From positions 1 to 44,379 of the forward strand of contig JBBDXW010000016.1 in the NCBI GenBank assembly GCA_040902105.1: a stretch of DNA of 44,379 nt, given 5' to 3'. This document shows, piece by piece, positions 23,326-31,702 of the stretch (position 1 is the first letter of the stretch; each line of letters begins with the position of its first letter). The position numbers were made by a program, and so were the translations under genes. The DNA is from IDS-8 sp040902105 (GTDB taxonomy: Bacteria; Pseudomonadota; Gammaproteobacteria; Steroidobacterales; Woeseiaceae). The notes beneath the pieces were generated by a model, which searched no databases, was not told the DNA's origin, and saw only the letters and a list, made by a program, of their open reading frames with translations.

Positions 23326-25023
23326 TCAGGATAACGGCTCGCTCATCAGATGTTTTTTGTCGACGGGGCGCACCAGGGCATTGCTGACCAGCGCGATCGC
23401 CAGCAGACCGGCCATCAGGTACATGGTCGTGTTGTAGAGATTGCTGGTCGGATCGACCGTTCCGGCCGGGGCAATGGCCATGAGCTTGGCGATGGTCACG
23501 GTATTTTGCGTGAGCAGCAGATCGAGCTGCCCGACGCCGGCGCCGAATGTTCGTTCGAACAGCAGCGGGTCGATCTTCGCCACGAGTTCATTGACCGAAT
23601 CGCGTATCGCGTTCTCGCGGAGCGCAGTGATCGCCCACGGCCCCAGCACGCCCGCGGTGCTCCACGCGGTGAGGAGTCGGCCGTGAATTCCTCCGACATA
23701 TCGTGTGCCGAATATATCCGCGAGATAAGCGGGAATCGTCGCAAAGCCACCGCCGTACATCGTGAAGATGATCATGGTCGCCGCATAGAAGTACACCAGC
23801 CAGACGACCGACGGTGAAACACTCGCCTGCTGTGCACTCCAGGGAATCGACAGGTAGAGCACGATGCCGAGTGCGAAGAATATCCAGTACGTATTACGTC
23901 GACCAAGATAGTCGGACGCGCTCGCCCAGAAGAAACGGCCGAGCATGTTGAAGACACTGATCATCATGACGTAGGTGGCGGCGAACGCGCCGTTGACTAT
24001 ATGGGGCTGCGTCGTGCCAAAGATCTCGGACATCATGGTCCTGGCGACACCGAGCACCCCGATACCCGCCGTCACATTGAAGCAGAGCACGATCCAGAGT
24101 TGATAGAACTGCGGTGTCTTCAGCGCTTCGTCGATGTGCACGTTGCCGGCAGTGATCATCTTCTTCTCTCGACGGCTCGCGTCGGGCGGCGTCCACCCCG
24201 ACGGCTTCCAGCCCGGCGCCGGCAGCCGATACGAGAAAGCCGCAGCCACCATGAACACGAAATAGACCAGACCGAGCGTGAAAAAAGTCTGCGCGACCCC
24301 GACAGTACCGGTACCCGTCAGGTAGACGCCGGGCGGACCGGCAACGATCATCTGCTCGATTTCGTTGGCGCTGACCACGACCACTTCGCGCAGTTGGCCG
24401 GCTATTCTGGCGAAGCGAACGCCGCCTTCCGTCACCAGCTCAAGCCGATCCGGCGTGCCGAGATACTCCGGCGCGCGGTAAAACAGCTGCACCAGATACT
24501 CCTTCGCCGGCGCGCCGATGATCGCGCCGCCGCCGAAACCCATGATGGCCATGCCCGCCGCCATGCCGCGCCGGTCCGGGAACCAGCGAATCAGGGTACT
24601 GACCGGCGATACGTATCCGAGCCCGAGCCCGCAACCGCCGATCACGCCGTAGCCCAGATAGACCAGCCACAATTCGTGAATCAGGATCCCGAACCCGCCG
24701 ATCAGGTAACCGCCGCCCCATAAACAGGCCGCGACCACGCCGACCTTGCGTGGGCCGACCGCCTCCAGCCACTTGCCCGCGAACGCGGCCGAGAGGCCGA
24801 GGAACACAATCGCGACTGTAAATATCCAGACTACGCTGCCGAGCGACCAGTCGCCGGCGGCGGAGGTCACCACGCCCTCGGTCTTGATCAGCGCCGGATT
24901 GTAGATGCTCCAGGCGTAGACTGACCCGATGCAGAGGTGGATGGTCACGGAAGCAGGCGGCACGAGCCAGCGGTTGAATGCCGGTCCGGCGATGATGCGT
25001 TCCCTGGCGAGGAGTCCAGCCAT
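23326..25023 (-). CDS. OFA-family major facilitator transporter (oxalate/formate type)
   Basis: A major facilitator transporter of 565 residues from ATG 25023 (TAGGA upstream); GTG 25062 would add 13 residues. The OFA-family signature is strong at the first helix (PPASVTIHLCIGSVYAWSIYNPALI) and in GYGVIGGCGLGLGYVSPVSTLIRWFPDRRGMAAGMAIMGFGGGAIIG. About twelve helices are present, with extra periplasmic loops around YLGTPDRLELVTEGG and near the C-terminus (LVAKIDPLLFERTFGAGVGQLDLLLT). OFA members exchange oxalate and formate or carry other small monocarboxylates. The gene lies about 100 bases behind, and on the same strand as, a formate dehydrogenase gene. This makes formate, or a related acid, the favoured substrate. 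Confidence 0.88.
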   Translation of the reverse strand: MAGLLARERIIAGPAFNRWLVPPASVTIHLCIGSVYAWSIYNPALIKTEGVVTSAAGDWSLGSVVWIFTVAIVFLGLSAAFAGKWLEAVGPRKVGVVAACLWGGGYLIGGFGILIHELWLVYLGYGVIGGCGLGLGYVSPVSTLIRWFPDRRGMAAGMAIMGFGGGAIIGAPAKEYLVQLFYRAPEYLGTPDRLELVTEGGVRFARIAGQLREVVVVSANEIEQMIVAGPPGVYLTGTGTVGVAQTFFTLGLVYFVFMVAAAFSYRLPAPGWKPSGWTPPDASRREKKMITAGNVHIDEALKTPQFYQLWIVLCFNVTAGIGVLGVARTMMSEIFGTTQPHIVNGAFAATYVMMISVFNMLGRFFWASASDYLGRRNTYWIFFALGIVLYLSIPWSAQQASVSPSVVWLVYFYAATMIIFTMYGGGFATIPAYLADIFGTRYVGGIHGRLLTAWSTAGVLGPWAITALRENAIRDSVNELVAKIDPLLFERTFGAGVGQLDLLLTQNTVTIAKLMAIAPAGTVDPTSNLYNTTMYLMAGLLAIALVSNALVRPVDKKHLMSEPLS

Positions 25024-25119
25024 CGGTCCTATCCCGGCCTCCCCGCCCGGGGTATCGTGCACAGGTCCTGGCGCCGCCCGCGCGGCGCTGCTGCAAAAGG
25101 CACCGCAGTACCTGCGCCG

Positions 25120-26292
25120 CTAGACACTATACGAATGCGCGCCTGCGCCGGCCAGCTTGCCTCCCTCGACGATCAGATACTCCTCCCTGATCGGTCTGCC
25201 GTCGAACCAGCATTCGAGAATCTCCCGCGTACCTGCAGCGTAGCGCGCCTGAGCCGACAGCGACGTGCCGGAGGTGTGCGGGGTCATCGCATGATGGGGC
25301 ATGCTGCGCCACGGATGGTCCCTGGGTGCCGGCTGCGGATACCAGACGTCGCCGGCGTAACCGGCCAGCTGACCGCTCTTCAATGCCCTCGCGATCGCGT
25401 CCCGATCGCAGATTTTTCCCCGCGCCGTGTTCACGATATAGGAGCCGCGCTTCATCCTGCCGATCAGCTCGTCGTCGAACAGGTGCTCCGTCTCGGGATG
25501 GAGCGGGCAGTGAATGCTGAGCACGTCGCAGGCTTTAACCAGCGACTCCACGTCCTTGTGGAAGGTCACGCCAAGGTCTTTCTCGACCTTGGCGGGCAGC
25601 CGGTGTCGATCGTGATAGTGCAGTTTCACGTCGAACGGCTGCATGCGCTTCAGCACAGCCAGCCCGATGCGACCTGCAGCGAGCACGCCGACGTTCATGC
25701 CTTCCACGTCGTATGACCGCGAGACCGAATCGGCGATGTTCCAGCCGCCGTTGACGACCCAGCCGTATTGCGGGATGTAATCACGGACCAGGGCAAGGAT
25801 CTGCATGACCGCGTGCTCGGACACGCTGATGCTGTTGCACCAGGTCACTTCGCAGACCGTGATTCCATTCTTGATTGCCGCCGGAAGATCAACGTGGTCC
25901 GAACCGATACCTGCCGTGATCGCTATTTTAAGATTCGGCGCCTTCGCGATCCGCTCGGCGGTCAGGTACGCGGGCCAGAACGGCTGGGAAATGACCACGT
26001 CGGCGTCGCGCAGCTCCTTATCGAGCGCGGAGTTCGGGCCCTCCTTGTCGGAGGTCACGAGGAGCGTATGGCCGCGGTCCTCCAGGAACTGCCGCAGCCC
26101 CAGCTCGCCGGACACGCAGCCAAGCAGCTCGCCTGGCGTGAAATCGATGGCGCTCGGCGTCGGCAACGTCTGCCCGTCCGGGTACCTTGAAAGCTTCGGG
26201 ATATCGTCACGCGCGTACTGCGGCGGATAGCCGTCGACAGGATCGTCGTACAGCACGCAAACGATTTTCTGCTTCGCCCTGGAACTGGTCAT
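25120..26292 (-). CDS. NAD-dependent formate dehydrogenase
   Basis: A D-2-hydroxyacid-dehydrogenase-fold enzyme of 390 residues that oxidises formate to CO2 with NAD+ in the cytoplasm. It closely follows the well-studied Pseudomonas sp. 101 enzyme. Asn 153 (NSISVSEH), catalytic Arg 291 (NTARGKICDRD) and His 339 (MTPHTSGTSLSAQARYAAGTREILE) keep exactly the spacing of Asn 146, Arg 284 and His 332 in that protein. The NAD fold shows GVLAAGRIG (202-210) with Asp 228 for NAD over NADP. ATG 26292 has GAGGAG upstream. In methylotrophs this enzyme yields NADH from formate, the end product of methanol oxidation, which fits the xoxF locus in this window. Confidence 0.95.
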   Translation of the reverse strand: MTSSRAKQKIVCVLYDDPVDGYPPQYARDDIPKLSRYPDGQTLPTPSAIDFTPGELLGCVSGELGLRQFLEDRGHTLLVTSDKEGPNSALDKELRDADVVISQPFWPAYLTAERIAKAPNLKIAITAGIGSDHVDLPAAIKNGITVCEVTWCNSISVSEHAVMQILALVRDYIPQYGWVVNGGWNIADSVSRSYDVEGMNVGVLAAGRIGLAVLKRMQPFDVKLHYHDRHRLPAKVEKDLGVTFHKDVESLVKACDVLSIHCPLHPETEHLFDDELIGRMKRGSYIVNTARGKICDRDAIARALKSGQLAGYAGDVWYPQPAPRDHPWRSMPHHAMTPHTSGTSLSAQARYAAGTREILECWFDGRPIREEYLIVEGGKLAGAGAHSYSV

Positions 26293-26372
26293 TGCTCCTC
26301 GCTCCCTTCAACTTGTAGACAGAAATTACGCCCGCGAGAGATCGGCGCCGGGCCACCCACGATCGAGCGGCC

Positions 26373-27194
26373 TTATTGGTCCGCTACGGTGAGCGACAGC
26401 CGATCGACGCCCGTGTTGCCGGATGACCGATCATACGCGTACACAGTGATGTCGTAGAGGCCGGGCAGGTCGAGCGGGAACGTGCCGGCGAAATCATTGG
26501 CGGTGTCGGCATAACGCAGTGGATACCGGCCAACGTGCGTTTCCCCGCGCTTCACGAGCGCGGCGACCTCATAGCTGTCGGCGTCCCAGTAAAAGCCCGG
26601 CTTGACCGGGCAGCCGCACATCGGAAAGACCTCCGCTTCCACCGTCACGCCGGCGCTGGCTTCGGCCCGGCTGACAGTGCTCGCCGCAAGATTGCCCTGA
26701 ACGAAAAATCCGGCCAGCTCGATGACCCACCCGTCCCCGCCGGTCAGGTGCCTGCCGGGTACGATCCACTGCGTCATGGACGTTCTGGTCGCACTCTGGC
26801 GTTGCTGCAGAGGTCCGAAGGCCGTGACCTGAACGTAGCGGGGTTCGTCGATGTCGAGCGTAGTGCTGAACACGGCGTCCGTCTGCTCAGCCAATGGCGC
26901 GCCGCGCTTGCGTGCAACGTCCATGATGCGTTTGGCATCGCCGGCCTGACCGGCGGTGACACCCTGTGCGAGCATCTCTCCGCTCACGGCATCCGTCACG
27001 GTGACCTGTGCGCCTTGGACGATATCACCCACGAACATTGCGCCCCGCGCGATGACGCGCACCGTGACCTCTGTGGGCTCGGCTAAAACGCTTCCCGACA
27101 TCGTCAGTGACAGCATCAGACCGACCGCCAGCCGCGACAACACGGCCAGCTGCCTGTCAAAACGTGGCCAGCGGACGAATGCTCTTGCTCTCAT
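26373..27194 (-). CDS. Exported protein of unknown function with a CGC motif
   Basis: A protein of 273 residues with a signal peptide (LAVGLMLSLTMSGSVLAEP, cleavage near 38). It looks like two beta-rich domains. The first begins TEVTVRVIARGAMFVGDIVQGAQVTVTDAVSGEMLAQGVT, similar to Ig-like or carboxypeptidase-regulatory folds. The second follows PMCGCPVKPGFYWDADSYEVAALV, with Cys 193 and 195, and ends in a strand typical of Ig-like domains (LPGLYDITVYAYD). I do not recognise the family. The start ATG 27194 has AAGG about 9 bases upstream; longer open reading to 27575 runs antisense to the next gene. It is divergent from the quinoprotein-associated genes and may belong with them. The CxC pair could bind metal or be redox-active. 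Confidence 0.75.
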   Translation of the reverse strand: MRARAFVRWPRFDRQLAVLSRLAVGLMLSLTMSGSVLAEPTEVTVRVIARGAMFVGDIVQGAQVTVTDAVSGEMLAQGVTAGQAGDAKRIMDVARKRGAPLAEQTDAVFSTTLDIDEPRYVQVTAFGPLQQRQSATRTSMTQWIVPGRHLTGGDGWVIELAGFFVQGNLAASTVSRAEASAGVTVEAEVFPMCGCPVKPGFYWDADSYEVAALVKRGETHVGRYPLRYADTANDFAGTFPLDLPGLYDITVYAYDRSSGNTGVDRLSLTVADQ

Positions 27195-27328
27195 GCCTGT
27201 CGCCTTGCGGTAGTGCGCATTCGAGTACAGCTCCTGTTCCGCCCGGTAGTGCTCGAGGTTCGCGGCACCGGGTCGCAGCAGGATGCGGCAAACGTTATCA
27301 TGCCTGCAGCGACTCCGGGTGAACAGCA

Positions 27329-28264
27329 ATGACCGCCGGCTATCGATGGCACCTGCAACGGGTGTTGCTCTATACGAGCATGTTCTGGCCCGCCATGATC
27401 CCGGCCGAACCTGCCGGAGAAGGGATTCAGGAAATCGCCGACGGCGTCTATGTGCGGCCGGGCCACAGCGGCGTCCTTTTCGAAGCCGACAATATTGCCA
27501 ACGCAGGGTTCGTAATCGGTAGCCGCTGCGTTGCCGTAATCGATACTGGCGGAAGCGTCGCGGAAGGTCAGGCACTCGACGAGGCGATCCGGGTATTGAC
27601 CGAATTGCCCGTGTGTTTCGTCATCAACACTCACGTTCATCCTGATCACGTGCTGGGAAACAAGGCATTCGAGCGGGAAAACGTGCAATTCATCGGGCAC
27701 GACAAGCTGCCGAGAGCCATGGCGCTGCGCGGCGATACCTACCTGCAACGCGCCGCCGAACACTCCGGTGGAGATGTCGACGTCTCCCAGATAGTCCTGC
27801 CGGAACGGACCGTCAGCAGCCGGGTCAAACTGGAACTGGGAGACCGGACGCTGATTTTGCAAGCCCATGCCACGGCGCACACGGACAACGACCTCACGGT
27901 CCTCGACGTGCGGACCGGCACCCTGTTTCTCGGCGACCTGGTGTTTCTCGAGCACCTGCCTGTGCTGGATGGCAGCATTAACGGTTGGCTTGATCAGCTC
28001 GGAAAGCTGATGCGCCGGAAGTTTGAGCGCATAGTACCCGGTCATGGACCGACCCATGCCGGATGGCCAGGAGCCGGCGCGCCGACCGTCGATTATCTGC
28101 ACGAGCTGCGCGAAACGACGCGCGCGTGGATCGCCGGCGGTGGCGATCTCAGGGCGGCCCAGGAAGCGATCAAAGTGACCCGGCCCGAGCGCTGGCGGTT
28201 GGTCGAGCAATATCACAAACGCAACGTCGCTGCGGCATTTGCAGAACTCGAATGGGAGGATTGA
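27329..28264 (+). CDS. Quinoprotein-associated metallo-beta-lactamase-fold hydrolase
   Basis: An exported metallo-beta-lactamase-fold protein of 311 residues. The zinc site is intact: NTHVHPDHVLGN (His 102, His 104, Asp 106, His 107), ATAHTDNDLTVLD, FLGDLVFLEHLPVLDGS and the PGHGP histidine. The N-terminus (VLLYTSMFWPAMIPAEPAG) is a signal peptide. The following gene encodes a SoxYZ-like carrier, and this pairing is the pattern of the quinoprotein relay zinc metallohydrolases found near PQQ-dependent dehydrogenases. Its homologues include SoxH-like proteins of sulphur oxidation. The reaction is unknown; release of a group bound to the carrier's cysteine is a reasonable idea. The gap to the next gene is 4 bases. 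Confidence 0.87.
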   Translation: MTAGYRWHLQRVLLYTSMFWPAMIPAEPAGEGIQEIADGVYVRPGHSGVLFEADNIANAGFVIGSRCVAVIDTGGSVAEGQALDEAIRVLTELPVCFVINTHVHPDHVLGNKAFERENVQFIGHDKLPRAMALRGDTYLQRAAEHSGGDVDVSQIVLPERTVSSRVKLELGDRTLILQAHATAHTDNDLTVLDVRTGTLFLGDLVFLEHLPVLDGSINGWLDQLGKLMRRKFERIVPGHGPTHAGWPGAGAPTVDYLHELRETTRAWIAGGGDLRAAQEAIKVTRPERWRLVEQYHKRNVAAAFAELEWED

Positions 28265-28268
28265 CAGC

Positions 28269-29144
28269 ATGAACGCACGAGCACAGCAACGGCTTGCCGC
28301 CGGGTCTTTCTTCATGGCGCTCATCGCTTTCGCCTGCTGTCCGGGTATCGCATATGCGGCGACGGCCGAGGAAGACATGGTCTGGACCGGCGGCTTGCGA
28401 GATGCGTACTTTGCGGACAGGGAGATTCAGTCGGACGACCTGATCACGCTGGAAGCCCCGGAACGGGCAGAGAACGCCGCCATCGTGCCGATTTCCATCA
28501 AAGCCGCCATCCCCCAGACCGAAGAGCGCTACATCCGGACGATCTGGCTGTTCGTGGACAAGAACCCGGGGCCGCTGGTCGGGAAGTTTCACTTCACGCC
28601 GGCAAGCGGCCGGGCCGATCTGGGCCTGCGGCTGCGCGTCGATGCCTACAGCCCGGTGCGTGCAATCGCCGAGACCAACGATGGAGAACTGCATATGAGC
28701 AGGCATTTCGTCAAAGCAAGCGGCGGCTGTTCCGCGCCCGCGTCGTCGGACTCCGATGCAGCCCTTAAGGAGCTCGGCAAGATGAAATTTCTGGTTCACG
28801 CCGGGGGCGGTGAGGTGAATGCCAGTGAGGTCGAAGCAGACCGGCCGACGCTGGTCCAGCTCATGATTCGCCATCCGAACCGGAGCGGCCTGCAGATGAA
28901 CCAGGTCACTCACCTGTATGCGCCGGCGGAGTTCGTGAAACAGGTAAAAGTAAGCTTCGAGGGGGAGGAGATTTTCCAGGCCGAAACGAGCTTCGCCATC
29001 AGCGAGAATCCCAGCTTTCGCTTCTATTTCGCGCCGCAGCACGACGGCGAAGTCACGGCCGAGGTGATGGACACCGAAGGCCGGCAGTTCACCGAAACTT
29101 ACGCTGTGTCGCCCGCAACCGGCAAAGTCGCTGCGAAACGCTAA
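28269..29144 (+). CDS. Quinoprotein dehydrogenase-associated SoxYZ-like carrier
   Basis: An exported fusion of SoxY-like and SoxZ-like domains, 291 residues. ATG 28269 follows GGAGG. The signal peptide has the core SFFMALIAFACCPGIAYA. The SoxY half ends in the swinging-arm-like KASGGCSAPAS, with Cys 154 as the presumed carrier residue. Unlike true SoxY, this motif is internal and directly linked to the SoxZ half (KMKFLVHAGGGEVNASEV...MNQVTHLYAPAEFVKQVKVSFEGEEIFQAETSFAISENPSFRFYF). Fused SoxYZ carriers of this kind accompany PQQ-dependent alcohol dehydrogenase loci. The cargo is unknown. It is presumably a partner of the metallohydrolase encoded just upstream. Confidence 0.88.
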   Translation: MNARAQQRLAAGSFFMALIAFACCPGIAYAATAEEDMVWTGGLRDAYFADREIQSDDLITLEAPERAENAAIVPISIKAAIPQTEERYIRTIWLFVDKNPGPLVGKFHFTPASGRADLGLRLRVDAYSPVRAIAETNDGELHMSRHFVKASGGCSAPASSDSDAALKELGKMKFLVHAGGGEVNASEVEADRPTLVQLMIRHPNRSGLQMNQVTHLYAPAEFVKQVKVSFEGEEIFQAETSFAISENPSFRFYFAPQHDGEVTAEVMDTEGRQFTETYAVSPATGKVAAKR

Positions 29145-29152
29145 GCCGTTCG

Positions 29153-30142
29153 ATGTCCGACAGCGCAGTCCACTCCAACCGCTTCCGCGGACCCTTGTTG
29201 TTGTCGTTTCTCCTGCCGTTGGGAACAACCGCGGATTCGGCCCCGGTGCCGTCCGCCGCCGATGAGCCGCCGGCACCGGGCACCTACATCTGGGTGGACG
29301 ACCACCGGCTGCATCTCGATTGCCGGGGCTCGGGAGCGCCGACGGTCGTGTTTGATTCCGGCCTCGGAGGAAGCTCGCTCGACTGGACGCTCGTGCAGCC
29401 GGAGGTGGCGTCGTTCACGCGCGCCTGCGCGTATGACCGGGCAGGCTATGCGTGGAGCGACCCGGGTCCGCTGCCCCGCAACGCCGAGAATATCGTCAGG
29501 GACCTGGAGCAGCTTCTCGGTAACGGCAGCGTCGCCGCCCCCTATGTGCTGGTCGGACATTCCCTTGGAGGGTTGATCGCCCAGCATTTTGCGCGACAGA
29601 ATCCGCAACGGATCGCCGGGCTGGTGCTGGTCGACGCCACCCACGAAGACCAGTTTCGGCGCCTGGAGGAGGCGATCACCCCGTCCGGCAACGTGCGTCG
29701 ATGGTCGCTCCTGACGATGCGCGATTCATACGATATTCCCGAAGGGCTGCCGGACAACGTCAGGCTGCTGGCCGGCGCATTCGTGGCCAGGCCACAGTCG
29801 ATCGTCGTGGCACGCAGCGAATTGAGCTTTTTGCGGAGAAACGCACATTCGGCGGCAGCCGCGACAGGCGCCATGCCCGATGTGCCTCTTGTCGTGATCT
29901 CGCACCGCGTATTTCCCCCCGTCACAGCCAACCGGGAAAGCAGACTGGCGGACATGTGGATGGAGATGCAGCTCGAACTGGCCGCGCTTACCCGGCGCTC
30001 AAGACATGTGGTCGCCGCGACGGACGACCACTACGTGCATATCCGTGAACCGGGAATCGTCATCGATGCTGTTCGGAGCGTTGTAGAGCAGCACCGCCGC
30101 GAAGGAGATGGGGAAACCGGCGGCCGCGGTACTCACCAGTAA
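29153..30142 (+). CDS. Alpha/beta-fold hydrolase, exported
   Basis: An alpha/beta hydrolase of 329 residues with a probable signal peptide (GPLLLSFLLPLGTTADSA). Core motifs are VVFDSGLGGSSLDWTLVQPEV (oxyanion region), YDRAGYAWSDPGPLPRNAENIVRDL, the nucleophile elbow VGHSLGG (Ser 137) and a C-terminal DDHYVHIREPGIVIDAV containing the catalytic His. An acidic partner probably lies around LVLVDATHEDQF. This class hydrolyses esters or related small molecules; no substrate is evident. It follows the SoxYZ-like gene by 8 bases and so belongs to the same operon. Its last 83 bases overlap the end of mxaL on the opposite strand. Confidence 0.87.
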   Translation: MSDSAVHSNRFRGPLLLSFLLPLGTTADSAPVPSAADEPPAPGTYIWVDDHRLHLDCRGSGAPTVVFDSGLGGSSLDWTLVQPEVASFTRACAYDRAGYAWSDPGPLPRNAENIVRDLEQLLGNGSVAAPYVLVGHSLGGLIAQHFARQNPQRIAGLVLVDATHEDQFRRLEEAITPSGNVRRWSLLTMRDSYDIPEGLPDNVRLLAGAFVARPQSIVVARSELSFLRRNAHSAAAATGAMPDVPLVVISHRVFPPVTANRESRLADMWMEMQLELAALTRRSRHVVAATDDHYVHIREPGIVIDAVRSVVEQHRREGDGETGGRGTHQ

Positions 30143-31151
30143 CGGCGCGAGTTCGCAAGAGCTGCAATCCGAAAACATACATCAGGCACAACAGGCTCAG
30201 CACAGCCGGAATCCAGGCAACGTTGGTCACGACGGTCTGCTGCTTCGCATATCGCGGCTCGAGCAAAGCGCGAGCAAATGCTTCGTCGGTCGTCGCGCGC
30301 AGATAATCGAGACCGGTCTCCACCGCAAGCTGTTGCAGGTAGCTCTCGCGCAGCGAAGACAGATGCTCCGCGCCGCGTGCGATGCGATCTTGCACATCGC
30401 TACTGTCGATACCCGCCATCGCCTCGTCGCCTTGCGTCGAGGGGCGCCCCACACTGTGCCTGTCCACCTGCATGACATCCTCCCGCGCCCAGTAGCCGGC
30501 CACCTGGCCGTCGTCGTCGAGGTAAGGGATGGGTACCGGCTCCGATCCGCCGATGCCGGTAATCAGACCGCTTGCTTCGCCTGGCTCACGGCGAAATTTC
30601 GGCCTCAGTGCCGGATGAACCGGCGGCGCCTCGTGACCGTCGGTCATGAAGACGAGATGCGTATCTCCGGCAGCACCGCTCTCGCCGTCCATCGCAGCGA
30701 GCGTCCTGACCGCCTCAACGCCTGAAAAAAGCCCTTTGGCTACCTCGCTGAGCTCGGCCCAGGCCATGTGCCCGCCCATTTCTTCGAGCATCGTCGAGAT
30801 GACCAGGTGGTTTTCACATATCTCGACAGGCGCGAACAACAGGAATGTGCGATGTTCGGTGAATACGGCCAGGCCGGCTCTGGAACCGCAAGGCAGTTCT
30901 TGCAGCGCCTTGCGCACGAGCTGCCTGGCAAATTCCAGGCGCCTCAGCCTGGCGCCAGCCGGGCCCGTGTCGGCAACGTTCATACTGCCTGTGATATCCA
31001 GGACAAACAGGAAGTCGAAGGTGTTTCGCGGAAGATTCAGCACCGGGTTGAGCAGCGATATCAGCAGCAACAGGCCTGCGAGCAGCAGCAGTAACAAGCG
31101 CTTTCCCGGCGCAGTCAGCCGTTTGACGAATGCTTGAGCGAGTGTTTTCAC
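30060..31151 (-). CDS. mxaL: MxaL-like VWA-domain protein
   Basis: A membrane-anchored von Willebrand factor A protein of 363 residues. An N-terminal helix (LLLLLLAGLLLLISLLNPVL) is followed by the VWA domain with the metal-ion-dependent adhesion site DITGSM (Asp 52, Thr 54, Ser 56), and a C-terminal helix near VAWIPAVLSLLCLMYVFGLQLL. In methylotrophs MxaL is the last of the mxaRSACKL genes required for maturation of methanol dehydrogenase, including cofactor metal insertion. Assignment rests on order: VWA protein after a TPR-like MxaK and before the operon end. It ends tail-to-tail within the alpha/beta hydrolase gene. Confidence 0.85.
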   Translation of the reverse strand: MKTLAQAFVKRLTAPGKRLLLLLLAGLLLLISLLNPVLNLPRNTFDFLFVLDITGSMNVADTGPAGARLRRLEFARQLVRKALQELPCGSRAGLAVFTEHRTFLLFAPVEICENHLVISTMLEEMGGHMAWAELSEVAKGLFSGVEAVRTLAAMDGESGAAGDTHLVFMTDGHEAPPVHPALRPKFRREPGEASGLITGIGGSEPVPIPYLDDDGQVAGYWAREDVMQVDRHSVGRPSTQGDEAMAGIDSSDVQDRIARGAEHLSSLRESYLQQLAVETGLDYLRATTDEAFARALLEPRYAKQQTVVTNVAWIPAVLSLLCLMYVFGLQLLRTRAVTGEYRGRRFPHLLRGGAALQRSEQHR

Positions 31152-31159
31152 AATGCTAT

Positions 31160-31702
31160 TCAGGGCAGCGGCTTGCGCACCTGGATACCCGCTGCGGAGC
31201 GGGGATTGTGTTCCGGGTTACGCTCTGGCGCGACTTCTTCCAGTTCCGTCTCGGGAGCAATCCGAAGCGCCAGCTCCAGGTTATATCTGGCAGACCAGTT
31301 CTCGCTGTCTTCGCGCAGCAGTTCGCGGTAATACTCCTTGGCAAGCTCGACAAGCGGTAACACAAGATCGCGGGCGCCGTCTTCACGATACTGCAGCGCG
31401 CGGCGCAGATACAGGTTGGCCAGGTTGTACTGGATGTCGGCTCCCAGGCGATCGCCATCGCGGACGTCGACTGCGGCATACGCTTCGAGTGCCCCCTCGA
31501 AGTCCCTGTCCTGCTGCATTGCATATGCGCGGGCAAATAGCAGACGTGGATGCCCGGCATCCACGGCTTCGCCCGCTTCGACTTTCTGCAGCGCACGATT
31601 CAGTTGCACGGCACGTAACAGCTGGTAACCGTCATGGAGCGCCGCGGCGGCTAGAATGACGATCAGCCAGCAGATCAGCTTGTCGGCTGCTCGCCAACCC
31701 AT
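31160..31702 (-). CDS. mxaK: MxaK-like protein
   Basis: A protein of 180 residues with one N-terminal membrane helix (LICWLIVILAAAALHDGYQLL) and a periplasmic TPR-like helical region (PRLLFARAYAMQQDRDFEGALEAYAAV...ADIQYNLANLYLRRALQY...ENWSARYNLELALRIAPETE). This is the form of MxaK, and the gene sits between mxaC and mxaL as in known clusters. TPR repeats would mediate contacts among the VWA proteins MxaC and MxaL. The start overlaps the end of mxaC by 28 bases; the stop is 8 bases before mxaL. Confidence 0.85.
   Translation of the reverse strand: MGWRAADKLICWLIVILAAAALHDGYQLLRAVQLNRALQKVEAGEAVDAGHPRLLFARAYAMQQDRDFEGALEAYAAVDVRDGDRLGADIQYNLANLYLRRALQYREDGARDLVLPLVELAKEYYRELLREDSENWSARYNLELALRIAPETELEEVAPERNPEHNPRSAAGIQVRKPLP

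Noticed and set aside
26373..26400. Search for CRISPR arrays, tRNA genes, integrases or transposases anywhere in the window
   Set aside because: No regularly spaced repeats, cloverleaf patterns or recombinase motifs were recognised; the only hint of a mobile element is the broken gene at the left edge.
27191..28378. Minus-strand frame of 395 codons opposite the metallo-beta-lactamase-fold gene
   Set aside because: Antisense shadow; the zinc-binding motifs are all on the plus strand.
28170..29276. Minus-strand frame opposite the SoxYZ-like gene
   Set aside because: No motif and no start signal; the plus-strand product is a clear SoxYZ-like carrier.
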